64,000 nucleotides of DNA from Casimicrobiaceae bacterium (GTDB taxonomy: Bacteria > Pseudomonadota > Gammaproteobacteria > Burkholderiales > Casimicrobiaceae), in the NCBI GenBank assembly GCA_026646885.1, contig JAPKHK010000009.1, positions 119,002-183,001 of the forward strand. The letters are read 5' to 3'. A program made the position numbers and the translations under genes. This document shows positions 42,166 to 51,041 of this stretch, one piece after another (positions within the stretch are counted from its first letter, which is position 1; every line of letters starts with the position of its first letter). The notes under the pieces are model-generated. The model did no database searches and was not told where the DNA came from. It saw only the letters and a program-made list of their open reading frames with translations.

Positions 42166-42996
42166 TTATCCCAGAACTTGAGCTACTTCGGACACCAGCG
42201 CCTTGAAGCCTTCGATCTGTTGCTCGAGCTTTTCGGGGTCGAGCGCAAAGGGACCCGCGACTTCGAGTGGCACGCTGCTGATCGCCTGGGTGATGTCCTC
42301 CTTGCGCTCCATGGCGGTGGTGATCACGGCAGCGACGTAGATCAGGCGCGCCAAGGCTCCCGCGCCGGTGGCGGAGGGCTGGGCGTAATACTCGATGGCG
42401 TCTACGATCGGCGCGGGAAAGTTCCAGCGCCGCGCCAGTTCCGCGCCAATCTGACAATGGTCCGTGCCGAGGACCTCCTCCTCCGCGGCGCGTCGAGCAC
42501 GGAAATCGCCCTCGGCTGCGACGACCTCGAGCTCCGCTCCGGCATGGGGAAAGCCAGTATGTATCAGCAGCTGGCCGATCGCGTGCATCAGGCCTGCGGT
42601 GAAGGCAAGGCCAGGTTTCTGCCCAGCGCGTGGGGCGAGGGAGCGAGCGATTAGGGCGACCAGGAAACTCTTGCGCCAAAATTCCGTGAGAGAGAAGCCC
42701 TTGATCTGCGCGAACGCGCTGGAGACACTGCAAGTGATAACGATGACTTGCACTTGATTGAGCCCGAGGAGCTTGATCGCATCGTCGACGCTGCCGATCG
42801 TTCCGGATAGGCCGTAATAGCTGGAGTTGGCCATGCGCAGCATCTTCGCCACCAGCACTGGATCGCGGCTGACTAGCTCGGCGATGTCTCGCAAATCGAC
42901 ATCTGCGTCTTCCAGGCGAGCAAGTAGATCGCCGACGACGCGAGGCGCGGGCGGCAGCGTCGAAATCTGATGGAAGAACCGGTCCAGCGCACTCAT
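42166..42996 (-). CDS. HDOD-domain signalling protein
   Basis: A 276-residue protein consisting mainly of an HDOD domain (residues about 15-210), with LPPAPRVVGDLLARL at the start, VSRDPVLVAKMLRMANSS and the ML...VITCSVSSAF helix. HDOD domains resemble HD phosphohydrolases without full metal sites and act in signal networks, often around cyclic di-GMP. The neighbourhood of three diguanylate cyclases fits that role. It has its own terminator. Confidence 0.9.
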   Translation of the reverse strand: MSALDRFFHQISTLPPAPRVVGDLLARLEDADVDLRDIAELVSRDPVLVAKMLRMANSSYYGLSGTIGSVDDAIKLLGLNQVQVIVITCSVSSAFAQIKGFSLTEFWRKSFLVALIARSLAPRAGQKPGLAFTAGLMHAIGQLLIHTGFPHAGAELEVVAAEGDFRARRAAEEEVLGTDHCQIGAELARRWNFPAPIVDAIEYYAQPSATGAGALARLIYVAAVITTAMERKEDITQAISSVPLEVAGPFALDPEKLEQQIEGFKALVSEVAQVLG

Positions 42997-43140
42997 CTTG
43001 CTTTCTCCCGATGGGTGTTGTCCCCGCTTGCGGGTCGGTACCCTCGCGTGACGACGCCATTATGGTCATAACGGCACGCTGCGCCAATGCCTTGAACGGA
43101 CTGTGCCACCTCACCTCCAGATGAAGGCCGCCTCGGCGCT

Positions 43141-43680
43141 TCAGGACCTGAATCGTAAGCGCAGCACGCGCTTGTCGTATTCGGCTTCGGTCTTGCGAGT
43201 GATTTCGACACCATCGGCGTCGAATACCCGTCCGCCGACACGGCGACAGCTTTCCCGTTCATATTGGCAGGGCCCCATTTCGGGGTGACGCTGGCAAAGC
43301 GCCGCTACTTTGGGAGGGAACGTAATGGCGGACCAAATTTCCTGGCCTTGTTTGAGCACGCGGCAGCGATAGAGGTGTCGCGCCTCCGTGCTTGCTGTCG
43401 CTCCACCTTCGACGGCGTTCGGGGCAGGAGCGGCGCTTGGGGCAAGAGCGGCGTTAGGGGCAGAGGCGGCGCTTAGGGTCGGAGCCTGCACCGACTGGTC
43501 GGGGGCGGTGGGGGGGGCTGGGGCCGGCGCGATGAGCACGGGGACATCCATGGAAGCCGGAGCCGGCTCGGGCACATGCGCGCAACCGACCACAAGCAGT
43601 GTCGCTGCACCCAATGAAGCGTGGATCGAGCAGGGCCATCGCACGGACGGCTGTCTACGCCGGATCAATGCCAATGTCAT
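43141..43680 (-). CDS. Lipoprotein with proline/alanine linker, unknown function
   Basis: A 179-residue protein with a likely lipobox (LGAATLLVVGC), a long Pro/Ala-rich spacer (about residues 40-95) and a C-terminal globular part with four cysteines (YRCRVL, ALCQRHP, GPCQYE, ESCRRVGG) that may form two disulfides. The spacer would let the domain reach through the periplasm. No family is recognised. About 145 bp with no supported gene separate it from the HDOD gene. The N-terminal start at 43680 gives a 20-residue basic leader; a shorter start is possible. Confidence 0.65.
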   Translation of the reverse strand: MTLALIRRRQPSVRWPCSIHASLGAATLLVVGCAHVPEPAPASMDVPVLIAPAPAPPTAPDQSVQAPTLSAASAPNAALAPSAAPAPNAVEGGATASTEARHLYRCRVLKQGQEIWSAITFPPKVAALCQRHPEMGPCQYERESCRRVGGRVFDADGVEITRKTEAEYDKRVLRLRFRS

Positions 43681-44077
43681 CAGGACATTATGCGCTGACC
43701 GGGGTGGTGTGGCAACGCGCCGCCCGAAAGGTAAGGTAGGAAAGCGTGGGGGTCAGGCGTGCCGGACGCTGGTCTTCGGCAAGCGGTCAAGGCTGTCCTG
43801 TGGGGGAGGCTTGGAGCTGGCCCGGGCTTCGCCGTGCCTATCCCCTATGCTGGGCCCACTCACGATACTTCTTCCCGCCTTCCCCAAGCCGGGACCAAAG
43901 ACAATCGCCAGGCGGCGCGGGTGGCGGCAGATAGCGAACAAACCCATTTGCAAACAAGGGGAAGCCTTTTGTATATCCTCCCACAGGAAGAGGGGGTGGG
44001 CCCGCTAGTCAATCCTTCCAAGGCATCTGTCCGGCTCGGATCCTCTCCGTAATTGTGAAGACTCAAGGCCCCAGTGG
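43681..44077. other. Intergenic region, no supported gene
   Basis: About 400 bp between a lipoprotein gene and the DUF2442 gene. Frames on both strands (for example 43860-44066 minus) lack ribosome sites and family features. GC content falls toward 43960-44050. I see no tRNA, terminator or repeat. Confidence 0.5.
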
Positions 44078-44332
44078 CTAATGGCAGGATAGTGTTCGTT
44101 CGTAAAGATCATCCGGCGCGAAGGCGATGCCGTGGTCCCAAGTTAGGGTGGCCAGACCAGGGTCGAGGTGCCAGTTGGAGAAGATCTCCCGATCGCGCAA
44201 CCTCTCTAGATCGTCTCCCCAGAGCTCATCAGCGAGATCGACGATGCCCTGGCGCCCGTCGTCGAAACGTAACCATACGCGATAATCACCCAGGTGTCGG
44301 GCTTCGGTAATATAGCGAGACTGGCGCGTCAT
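44078..44332 (-). CDS. DUF2442-family protein
   Basis: An 84-residue protein of the DUF2442 type (VWLRFDDGRQGIVDLADEL, then a C-terminal LTWDHGIAFAPDDLYER). These small proteins often sit beside DUF4160 proteins in a toxin-antitoxin-like pair; no DUF4160 gene is found here. ATG 44332 follows GGAGGAG and overlaps the stop of a possible 39-codon upstream frame. The leader contains a strong hairpin followed by T6, so its expression may be attenuated. Confidence 0.82.
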   Translation of the reverse strand: MTRQSRYITEARHLGDYRVWLRFDDGRQGIVDLADELWGDDLERLRDREIFSNWHLDPGLATLTWDHGIAFAPDDLYERTLSCH

Positions 44333-44675
44333 GATCTCCTCCTGGTTGGGGTGCAACGGCGGATGGGGTTCGGGGGACGCGGCGGAAAAAAGAAAAAACC
44401 CCTGATCGCATTACCCGTACGTTGCGGGAGCGTGACCAGAGGTTCCATGCGTCTCCTGTCAGGTCGTTGTTCGCGCCGTCCTCGCTGGTTTGGGCACGTC
44501 TCGGCACGCTGCCGGCGAGGATGTGTTCCGCACCCTGACCCAAGTGATTGTGGTTTTCAGGCACGGATAGCCCAAATGGTAGGGGATGAATGCGGCCATG
44601 GCAAGCCCCCTGTGTTGCGTTTAGACTCTGGGCGTCACTTGGCGCTTCGCTCAAACGGCGTATTGGAGTCTTACC
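44333..44675. other. Leader/intergenic region with hairpin, no firm gene
   Basis: About 340 bp between the divergent DUF2442 and esterase genes. On the minus strand it has a possible 39-codon frame (44448-44329) with CAGGAG before its ATG, ending ATGA-fashion on the DUF2442 start and encoding four consecutive Phe at the T-tract. The hairpin is listed separately. No other gene can be supported. Confidence 0.5.
44393..44442 (-). terminator. Terminator-like hairpin in the DUF2442 leader
   Basis: On the minus strand CCTCTG (44442-44437) pairs with CAGGGG (44404-44399), one pair being G-U, with an inner CCCG/CGGG stem, then six T (44398-44393) and more T after one C. It lies about 60 bp before the DUF2442 ATG, inside a short upstream frame, as in attenuators. 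Confidence 0.5.
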
Positions 44676-46118
44676 ATGCCGCGTCTGCTGCTCTGGTTCC
44701 TCACGCTGCACTGCGCCGCAGCCGTTGCCGCGACGGTACCCGTGGTGGAGTTCCATCATGCTGGCCTGGCACATTATTTCCGCACCGCATCGCGCGCAGA
44801 GGCCGAATTCATTGACAATGGTGGTGCCGGGCCGGGGTGGGTGCGCACTGCGCGCGACTTCCTCGCCTGGCCGGATGCGGCGAATGCCCCGGCCGCGGCG
44901 GCCGCAGTATGCCGCTTCTACGGCACGCCCAACGTCGGCCCCAACTCACACTTCTATACCGCCGCTGCCGCCGAGTGCGCCTGGGTGCGCACGCTCCCCG
45001 AGTGGACTTACGAAGGCATTGCGTTTCATGCGCTGCCTGCCGCCGATGGGTCCTGCGCCGCCGACTTGCAGCCAGTTTGGCGCAATTACAACGACCGGTG
45101 GGGGCAGAATGACGCCAACCATCGTTACTCTACTGATCCGAACGTCTACCAGAGCATGATTACCGCCGGCTGGGTCGGTGAGGGCGTAGTGATGTGTGTG
45201 CCCAAGGCTGCGACCTCACCCGTCGATGAGGTGGCTTACACCGGCACATTTCCAGAAACCGCGGGAGGCTTCATGCAAGCGGATCTCGCGTTGGATGGGC
45301 AAGTGCGTTCCGCATGGGTCTATCGCCCGCCAGCGGCTGCAAATCCACCCTTGATGCTCTTTTTTACCGGGACCGGCGGGACCCTCCAATTCAGTGCGCT
45401 CGACGAACTCGGGCGCGCGACGGTCGAGGCTTTTGCCAATCAACATGGTCTGGCGATGATCTTTCCGCTTCCGCGACGTATGGATAGGGGTGACTGGGAC
45501 AACCACGATGCGGGCACGCCCTACTGGGAAACGGCGGTCGCGGAAGGCATTGCCGCCTTGCCCTCGAGCGACATGAACGTCAATCCAGATCTGAGATTCG
45601 TTCGCGCGCTCCTTGCCGAAGCGGCGCGGGCATGGGGCGTCGACACGCGCCGGATCTACTCCAACGGTTTCTCCAATGGCGCCTTCTTTGCCTATTTCGT
45701 GGCCAATGTCCTGCGGGATCGAATAGCCGGTTTTGGTCAGACCGGCGGCGGTCTGGTGCGCTCGCATACAACCTTTGGCGAGCCGAGCGCCTGTCTTCCC
45801 ACGGTGCTGCCCGGCGGCAATGGCACGGCCCGCACCTGTGCGGCGAGCGGGTGGACGCCGACGACCTGCGTGGCCAGCGATGCCATGGCACGGCCGCTGG
45901 CGGTGCCGGTGGACGGACGCCTCCCGGCGGCATTCATCGAGGCGAACGACGACGACACCTCCGTGCCCTACGCCCATAGCTGCAATCTGGCCGCCGCCTT
46001 GCCAGATTCCGTTGCTCGAACCGTGCGCATCATACACCAGGGCGGTGGGCACATCGTCAATGAAGGCTATCTCGAGCGCAGCTGGCAGTTTCTCCAGGGC
46101 TTCGCACTGACACCCTGA
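44676..46118 (+). CDS. Secreted DUF5648-type domain fused to an LpqC-like esterase
   Basis: A 480-residue protein. Signal peptide (residues about 1-19, ending AAVAA); DUF5648-type domain (about 22-175: VEFHHAGLAHYFRT, GGAGPGWVRTA, VCRFYGT, GPNSHFYTA, NHRYSTD, GWVGEGVVMC); then an alpha/beta hydrolase (about 185-480) of the PHB depolymerase/feruloyl esterase kind, with FFTGTGG, the nucleophile in SNGFSNGAFF, a possible acid in EANDDDTSVPY and a C-terminal His in GGGHIV. The DUF5648 domain may bind a polymer surface while the esterase cuts it. Target is unknown. TTGGAG precedes the ATG. Confidence 0.83.
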   Translation: MPRLLLWFLTLHCAAAVAATVPVVEFHHAGLAHYFRTASRAEAEFIDNGGAGPGWVRTARDFLAWPDAANAPAAAAAVCRFYGTPNVGPNSHFYTAAAAECAWVRTLPEWTYEGIAFHALPAADGSCAADLQPVWRNYNDRWGQNDANHRYSTDPNVYQSMITAGWVGEGVVMCVPKAATSPVDEVAYTGTFPETAGGFMQADLALDGQVRSAWVYRPPAAANPPLMLFFTGTGGTLQFSALDELGRATVEAFANQHGLAMIFPLPRRMDRGDWDNHDAGTPYWETAVAEGIAALPSSDMNVNPDLRFVRALLAEAARAWGVDTRRIYSNGFSNGAFFAYFVANVLRDRIAGFGQTGGGLVRSHTTFGEPSACLPTVLPGGNGTARTCAASGWTPTTCVASDAMARPLAVPVDGRLPAAFIEANDDDTSVPYAHSCNLAAALPDSVARTVRIIHQGGGHIVNEGYLERSWQFLQGFALTP

Positions 46119-46171
46119 AACGGCCCTTCACCCGGCGCGCTTCGCCAGACCGCTAACGGTACTACGGTTCA

Positions 46172-49100
46172 CTACGCCGCTGCCTTCTCGTCGCCCTCCT
46201 GCACCTGCGCTTTTGGCCCCATGGCGTCGAAGCGTGCAAGTAGCTCTTGTTCACGCAGCTTGGCGGCGCGCAGGTGGAAGTTCTTGACTTCGCCGTAACC
46301 GCGAATCTGCTCCGGCAACGAAGCGATCTCCACGGCCAACGGGAGGCGATCTGCGGTAATGCGGCTCAGCAGGTGCTCGATCAATACCTCATAGTCTTTG
46401 ACGAGCTGTCTTTCCATCTTGCGCTCGGCGCTTCGGCCGAAGACATCGAGCACGCTACCGCGCAGGAACCTCAGTCGGGCGAGGAGTTTGAACGCGCTTT
46501 TCATCCAGGGGCCAAACGCGCGCTTCTCGATCGCGCCGGTTGCCGGATTCGGTTTACCCCACAGCGGCGGTGCCAAATGGAACTGGAGTCTGAAGTCTCC
46601 CTCAAAGACCGCGTTCACGCGGCGGTCGAATTCGCCGTCGGTATAGAGGCGGGCCACCTCGTACTCGTCTTTGATCGCCAGAAGTTTGAAATAACAACGC
46701 GCCACTGCCTCGGTAAGCTGCGTGCCACGGGCGACCGCCCGCTCGGCGCCACGCGTGCGCTCGACCAATGCTGTGTAGCGGGCCGCGTACGCGGTGTTCT
46801 GGTAAGCGGTGAGATGACTCACGCGCCGGGCGACGATTTCCTCGAGTGATTGCGATAGGCGCTGGCTTTCCGCCAATGCTTCGCGGGGGCGCGCGTGCGC
46901 TTTCACTTTGGCTATATCCACGGCCGCCCAGCGTCCCCAGAGGAAGCTCCTCTTGTTCATCTCCACGGCGGCGCCGTTGATCTCGATGGCACGCATCAGC
47001 GCTTCTTCGGTAAGCGGCACCAGGCCCCTCTGATAGGCGTACCCCAACATGAAGGGGTTAGTGGCGATCGAATCCCCCAGCAACCCGGTTGCCAGGCGCG
47101 AAGCATCGATGAAGGAGACGCTCTCGCGGCCGACGGCGTCGATGATTTCACGCTCCATCGAATCGACTGGCAACTGCAAATCCGACTCGTGGGTGAACGT
47201 GGCGGGCATGGTCACCGAGGCGTTCACCGCGGCGCGCGTGACGCCCATCTGCATTTTGGCCAGCGCTTCATCGGACACCGCCACGAGAACATCGCAGGCG
47301 ATCACGGCATCGGCATCGCCGGCAGCGATGCGCGTAGCATGGATGCTTTCTGGTCGATCGGCGATCCGCACATGACAGAGCACGGCGCCGTTCTTCTGCG
47401 CGAGCCCGGTCATGTCGAGCACCGAAACGCCTTTGCCTTCGAGGTGCGCGGCCATGCCAAGCAAGGCGCCGATGGTGACCACTCCGGTGCCGCCGATCCC
47501 GGTGATCATGATGTTGAAGGGCCGGCCGGTTTCGGGTCGCTGAGGCTCGGGGAGGATCGGGAATTCCACCGCGCCGGCTCCGGGAGGTCTCTTGAGCTTC
47601 CCGCCCTCGACCGTCACGAAGCTCGGGCAGAAGCCTTTGACGCAGGAATAGTCCTTGTTGCAGGAGCTTTGGTCGATCATGCGCTTCCTGCCAAATTCAG
47701 TTTCCACGGGCAAGACCGACACACAATTGGATTTCACGCCGCAGTCGCCGCAACCTTCGCATACCAGCTCGTTGATAAAAACCCGCTTGGGCGGATCGGG
47801 ATAGGCACCGCGCTTTCTGCGCCGGCGTTTCTCCGCCGCGCAAGTTTGTACGTACAGCAGCACTGTCACCCCTTCAACTTCGCGCAATTCGCGCTGTACC
47901 GCATCGAGATCATCGCGGTGCCTTACCGCAACTGCGGCGGGGAAGGGTGCGGCGGCGAACTGCGCGGGGTCGTCGCTCACCACGACCATGCGCTGGACTC
48001 CTTCGGCGAGGAGCTGGTCGGCGATCATGCGAGGCGAGAGCGGCCCGTCGACGGGCTGCCCGCCGGTCATCGCCACTGCGTCGTTATAGAGCACTTTGTA
48101 AGTAATGTTGACTCGCGCCGCCACGGCGGCGCGCACGGCCAGAATCCCGGAGTGGTAATACGTGCCGTCGCCCAGATTGGCGAAAACATGCTTCTCGCTG
48201 GTGAATGGTGCCTGGCCGATCCACGCGGCACCCTCGCCGCCCATTTGCGAGGCTGTTTGGGTGCGCCGGTCCGGCATCCAGGTGACCATGTAGTGGCAGC
48301 CGATGCCAGCGATGGCTCGGCTGCCCTCGGGAACGTTGGTGGAAGTGTTGTGCGGGCATCCAGAGCAGAAGTAGGGGATACGCTGCAACTTGCTGCGGGG
48401 CCTGGTGAGCGCCTTCTCCTTGGTTTCGAGGAAGGCGAGGCGCTTGACGATGATTTCGCTGGTGTAGAAGCGACCGATGCGCGCCGCGATCACGCGGGCA
48501 ACCATCGCCGGGGTTAGTTCTCCGTGCGCCGGCAGCAGCCAATCCCCGTGGGGCAGCGCCCATTCCCCTATTTCGTCGAACTTGCCGATCACTCGAGGGC
48601 GCACGTCTTCGCGCCAGTTGTAGAGCTGCTCCTTCAATTGGTACTCGATGATGTGGCGCTTTTCTTCCACCACCAGGATTTCATCCAGGCCTTCGGCGAA
48701 ATGCCGCACGCCCTCGGGCTCGAGCGGCCAGCTCATGCCGACCTTGAAGAGGCGGATGCCGATTTCGGCGGCGTGCTTCTCGTCGATGCCCAGATCGTCG
48801 AGCGCCTGCAGTACATCGAGATAGGATTTGCCTGAAGTGATGATGCCCAGCCGCGGTTCGGGGGCATCGATGACCACGCGGTTGAGATGGTTCTTGCGAC
48901 AATAGGCCAGCGCAGCGTAGACCTTATAGTCCTGGATGCGCCGTTCCTGCACTAGCGGCGGGTCCGGCCAGCGGATGCTGACTCCGTCCGGGGGCAAAGG
49001 GAATTCGTCCTGCGTGGGCAATTCGATCTGGACCCGTTCGGGATCGATATACACGGATGCGGATGTTTCCACGGTGTCCGAAATCGCTTTCATCGCGACA

Positions 49101-49687
49101 TAGCAGCCGCAATAGCGGGACATCGCCCAGGCGTGAATGCCGAGGTCCAAGAACTCCTGCACGCCGGCGGGGTTGAGCACTGGAATCAGCGCCGCCGAGA
49201 ACATGTGGTCGGATTGGTGCGGCAGGGTCGAGGACTTGGCGGCGTGATCGTCACCGGCAATGAGCAGCACACCGCCATACTTGGAGGTTCCGGCGTAGTT
49301 TGCGTGCTTGAACACGTCGCCGCTGCGGTCCACGCCCGGTCCTTTGGCGTACCACATTGCAAACACTCCATCGTGCTTGGCACCCGGAAACATGTTGACC
49401 TGCTGCGTGCCCCAAACCGAGGTCGCCGCCAGATCCTCATTCAAGCCGGGTTGAAAGTGAATGCCGGCACGCTTGAGGAACTTCTCGGCCTTCCACAGCG
49501 CTTGGTCGACTCCACCCAGGGGTGAACCACGATATCCGGAGACGAAGCCCGCAGTATTAAGGCCCGCGGCGCGATCGCGCTGTGTCTGCAGAATCAGTAG
49601 CCTCACCAGTGCCTGCGAACCGGTGAGGAACACGCGACCGCTTTCCAACTCCCACTTGTCGTCCAGGGATACACTAGCGAGCGCCAT
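46172..49687 (-). CDS. Indolepyruvate ferredoxin oxidoreductase family protein (fused subunits)
   Basis: A 1171-residue 2-oxoacid:ferredoxin oxidoreductase with all parts in one chain. The N-terminal pyrimidine-binding part has GYRGSPLGG; a central TPP domain has FCSGCPHN, ANLGDGTYYHSG and NDAVAMTGGQP; a ferredoxin-like insert has CEGCGDCG and CNKDYSCVKGFCPSF; the gamma domain has GIGGTGVVTIGALLG; a C-terminal DUF6537-type helical part ends the protein. It decarboxylates an aryl or branched 2-oxoacid to its acyl-CoA and reduces ferredoxin. GGAGG precedes ATG 49687. No other subunit is needed and none is adjacent. Confidence 0.95.
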   Translation of the reverse strand: MALASVSLDDKWELESGRVFLTGSQALVRLLILQTQRDRAAGLNTAGFVSGYRGSPLGGVDQALWKAEKFLKRAGIHFQPGLNEDLAATSVWGTQQVNMFPGAKHDGVFAMWYAKGPGVDRSGDVFKHANYAGTSKYGGVLLIAGDDHAAKSSTLPHQSDHMFSAALIPVLNPAGVQEFLDLGIHAWAMSRYCGCYVAMKAISDTVETSASVYIDPERVQIELPTQDEFPLPPDGVSIRWPDPPLVQERRIQDYKVYAALAYCRKNHLNRVVIDAPEPRLGIITSGKSYLDVLQALDDLGIDEKHAAEIGIRLFKVGMSWPLEPEGVRHFAEGLDEILVVEEKRHIIEYQLKEQLYNWREDVRPRVIGKFDEIGEWALPHGDWLLPAHGELTPAMVARVIAARIGRFYTSEIIVKRLAFLETKEKALTRPRSKLQRIPYFCSGCPHNTSTNVPEGSRAIAGIGCHYMVTWMPDRRTQTASQMGGEGAAWIGQAPFTSEKHVFANLGDGTYYHSGILAVRAAVAARVNITYKVLYNDAVAMTGGQPVDGPLSPRMIADQLLAEGVQRMVVVSDDPAQFAAAPFPAAVAVRHRDDLDAVQRELREVEGVTVLLYVQTCAAEKRRRRKRGAYPDPPKRVFINELVCEGCGDCGVKSNCVSVLPVETEFGRKRMIDQSSCNKDYSCVKGFCPSFVTVEGGKLKRPPGAGAVEFPILPEPQRPETGRPFNIMITGIGGTGVVTIGALLGMAAHLEGKGVSVLDMTGLAQKNGAVLCHVRIADRPESIHATRIAAGDADAVIACDVLVAVSDEALAKMQMGVTRAAVNASVTMPATFTHESDLQLPVDSMEREIIDAVGRESVSFIDASRLATGLLGDSIATNPFMLGYAYQRGLVPLTEEALMRAIEINGAAVEMNKRSFLWGRWAAVDIAKVKAHARPREALAESQRLSQSLEEIVARRVSHLTAYQNTAYAARYTALVERTRGAERAVARGTQLTEAVARCYFKLLAIKDEYEVARLYTDGEFDRRVNAVFEGDFRLQFHLAPPLWGKPNPATGAIEKRAFGPWMKSAFKLLARLRFLRGSVLDVFGRSAERKMERQLVKDYEVLIEHLLSRITADRLPLAVEIASLPEQIRGYGEVKNFHLRAAKLREQELLARFDAMGPKAQVQEGDEKAAA

Positions 49688-50019
49688 AACGACCTCCGCA
49701 ATGATGCTTATGTCGAGCGAGTGCTCCGTACCCGGGGAAAGGGGCGGACAGGCGTAGAGATCGCGGCCAAGGGCGAGGCATATCGAACTCCTGCGGGTGT
49801 GGTTCGGGAACGATTGACGCGGTCATTGTGTAACCGCGCGCTTAGGCTGACAAGCAGCCACTGCTGGCGGTTGCGTCAACCTGGGCGCAACGATACCGGC
49901 TTGGCGCGGGCGAAGCAATTGCCCAGGACCAGGGTGACCGGAAATGATTCGCCGCGCGTGGCGAGCGGGGGTGTGGCAGCGCCCGCGGGAAGGCGGGCGG
50001 TTGTGTATCCCTGTGTTGT
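49688..50019. other. Intergenic region, no supported gene
   Basis: About 330 bp between two minus-strand genes. It should hold the promoter of the oxidoreductase gene. A GC hairpin (CGCCCGC/GCGGGCG, 49980-49999) lies 20 bp after the GH16 stop on the minus strand, without a U-run; it could mark the GH16 transcript end. No frame here shows coding features. Confidence 0.5.
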
Positions 50020-50832
50020 TTAGTCAGCGCGTTGCCACACGCGGACGTAATCGACCTTGAACACGCTGGGCAAATCGGAGGTCTCAGGTAGCCCCATCCA
50101 ATCGGGGAAGGTTTCAGTGGAGAAGCGCACCTGCATTGGCGTGTGGAAGTGCGTGTTTACGCTGCTACGGATGAGTTGCCCATCGAAGAAGAAATTGAGC
50201 TGGGTCGGCGTCCACTCCAAACCGTAGACGTGAAAGGCGTTCGCCAGACGAACGGGTGCCCGCCAAGACTTCGGCTCGCTCAGGGTGTTTTCGTTGGTCT
50301 GCTGGGTGGGGTCGCCCAGGTAGGCCCAGGTACTGGTGTGAATATATTTTTCGTGGCCAGCCGCGCCGCCGCCAACCTCGAAAATATCGATTTCGTACGT
50401 CCCGGTGGGAGTCCAGCGATAGAGCCAAAAACCGGAATCGATGGCCAACCGCATCGGTTTTGCGCGGGCTTCAAAATAACCGTAAAGAACAGTCTGCTTA
50501 CTAGCGACGTAGGACGTCTGATAGTCCCAATATTGGCTAGGTGCACCGGGAATGTTGCCAGCGGTGGCCCAAAGCTCCAACTTGCCATTATTCACGTCTA
50601 CGTTGTCAGCAACGTAGATTCCTGGGGGATTGCCCAAGAAACTTGCGTTGTAATTGGTCCATTTGGCCAGGTCCAGGGCTCCGGCATTGAACTCGTCCGA
50701 GACGCTGGCCACGGCAAGCCACGTCCCGTTCGAAGGCGGAGCCGCCGCCGCGGGAGCTGCGGCAAACATTGACAGCAAGCTGAAGACGGCGATGTAGGGA
50801 AGATTGCGGATGTGTGGCAAGGCAGGCGGCAT
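50020..50832 (-). CDS. Secreted glycoside hydrolase family 16 protein
   Basis: A 270-residue protein with a signal peptide (ending AAPAAAA, residues about 1-31) and a GH16 jelly-roll fold. The catalytic signature ExDxxE is present as EIDIFE, and typical segments include VSDEFNAGALDLAKW, GYFEARAK and GLEWTPTQLNFFFDG. GH16 enzymes cut beta-1,3/1,4-glucans, agar, carrageenan or porphyran; the KTEIDIFE-type loop cannot settle which. GGAG lies before ATG 50832. The gene and its upstream 210 bp look lower in GC than the flanking genes, so acquisition is possible. Confidence 0.9.
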   Translation of the reverse strand: MPPALPHIRNLPYIAVFSLLSMFAAAPAAAAPPSNGTWLAVASVSDEFNAGALDLAKWTNYNASFLGNPPGIYVADNVDVNNGKLELWATAGNIPGAPSQYWDYQTSYVASKQTVLYGYFEARAKPMRLAIDSGFWLYRWTPTGTYEIDIFEVGGGAAGHEKYIHTSTWAYLGDPTQQTNENTLSEPKSWRAPVRLANAFHVYGLEWTPTQLNFFFDGQLIRSSVNTHFHTPMQVRFSTETFPDWMGLPETSDLPSVFKVDYVRVWQRAD

Positions 50833-51041
50833 GAGATTAACTCCAGAGGGCGAGGGGCGGAAATCACTCTAGGAGAAGCCATACAACCGCGCAATATGAC
50901 GGAGGCGTAAAAATGAAATGCAATTGTGATAAGCCGCGCCCAGTAAAGATGTTCGGGGCAAAAAGTTTCTGGCACAGTTCTTGCGCAGTGGTACGTAAAG
51001 AAGAGCTCTCTTACTGCTGTCTTATGCTTTTTTCTGGGCGA

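Noticed and set aside
44661..44678. 16-nt match (TTGGAGTCTTACCATG) at the starts of the HicB gene and the DUF5648-esterase gene
   Set aside because: One match of this length is not rare among all pairs in 64 kb, and flanking bases differ. Probably chance or a shared ribosome-site pattern.
46895..48517. 540-codon plus-strand frame opposite the indolepyruvate oxidoreductase gene
   Set aside because: Shadow of a strongly supported gene in GC-rich DNA; the His/Arg/Gly-rich product has no recognisable domain.
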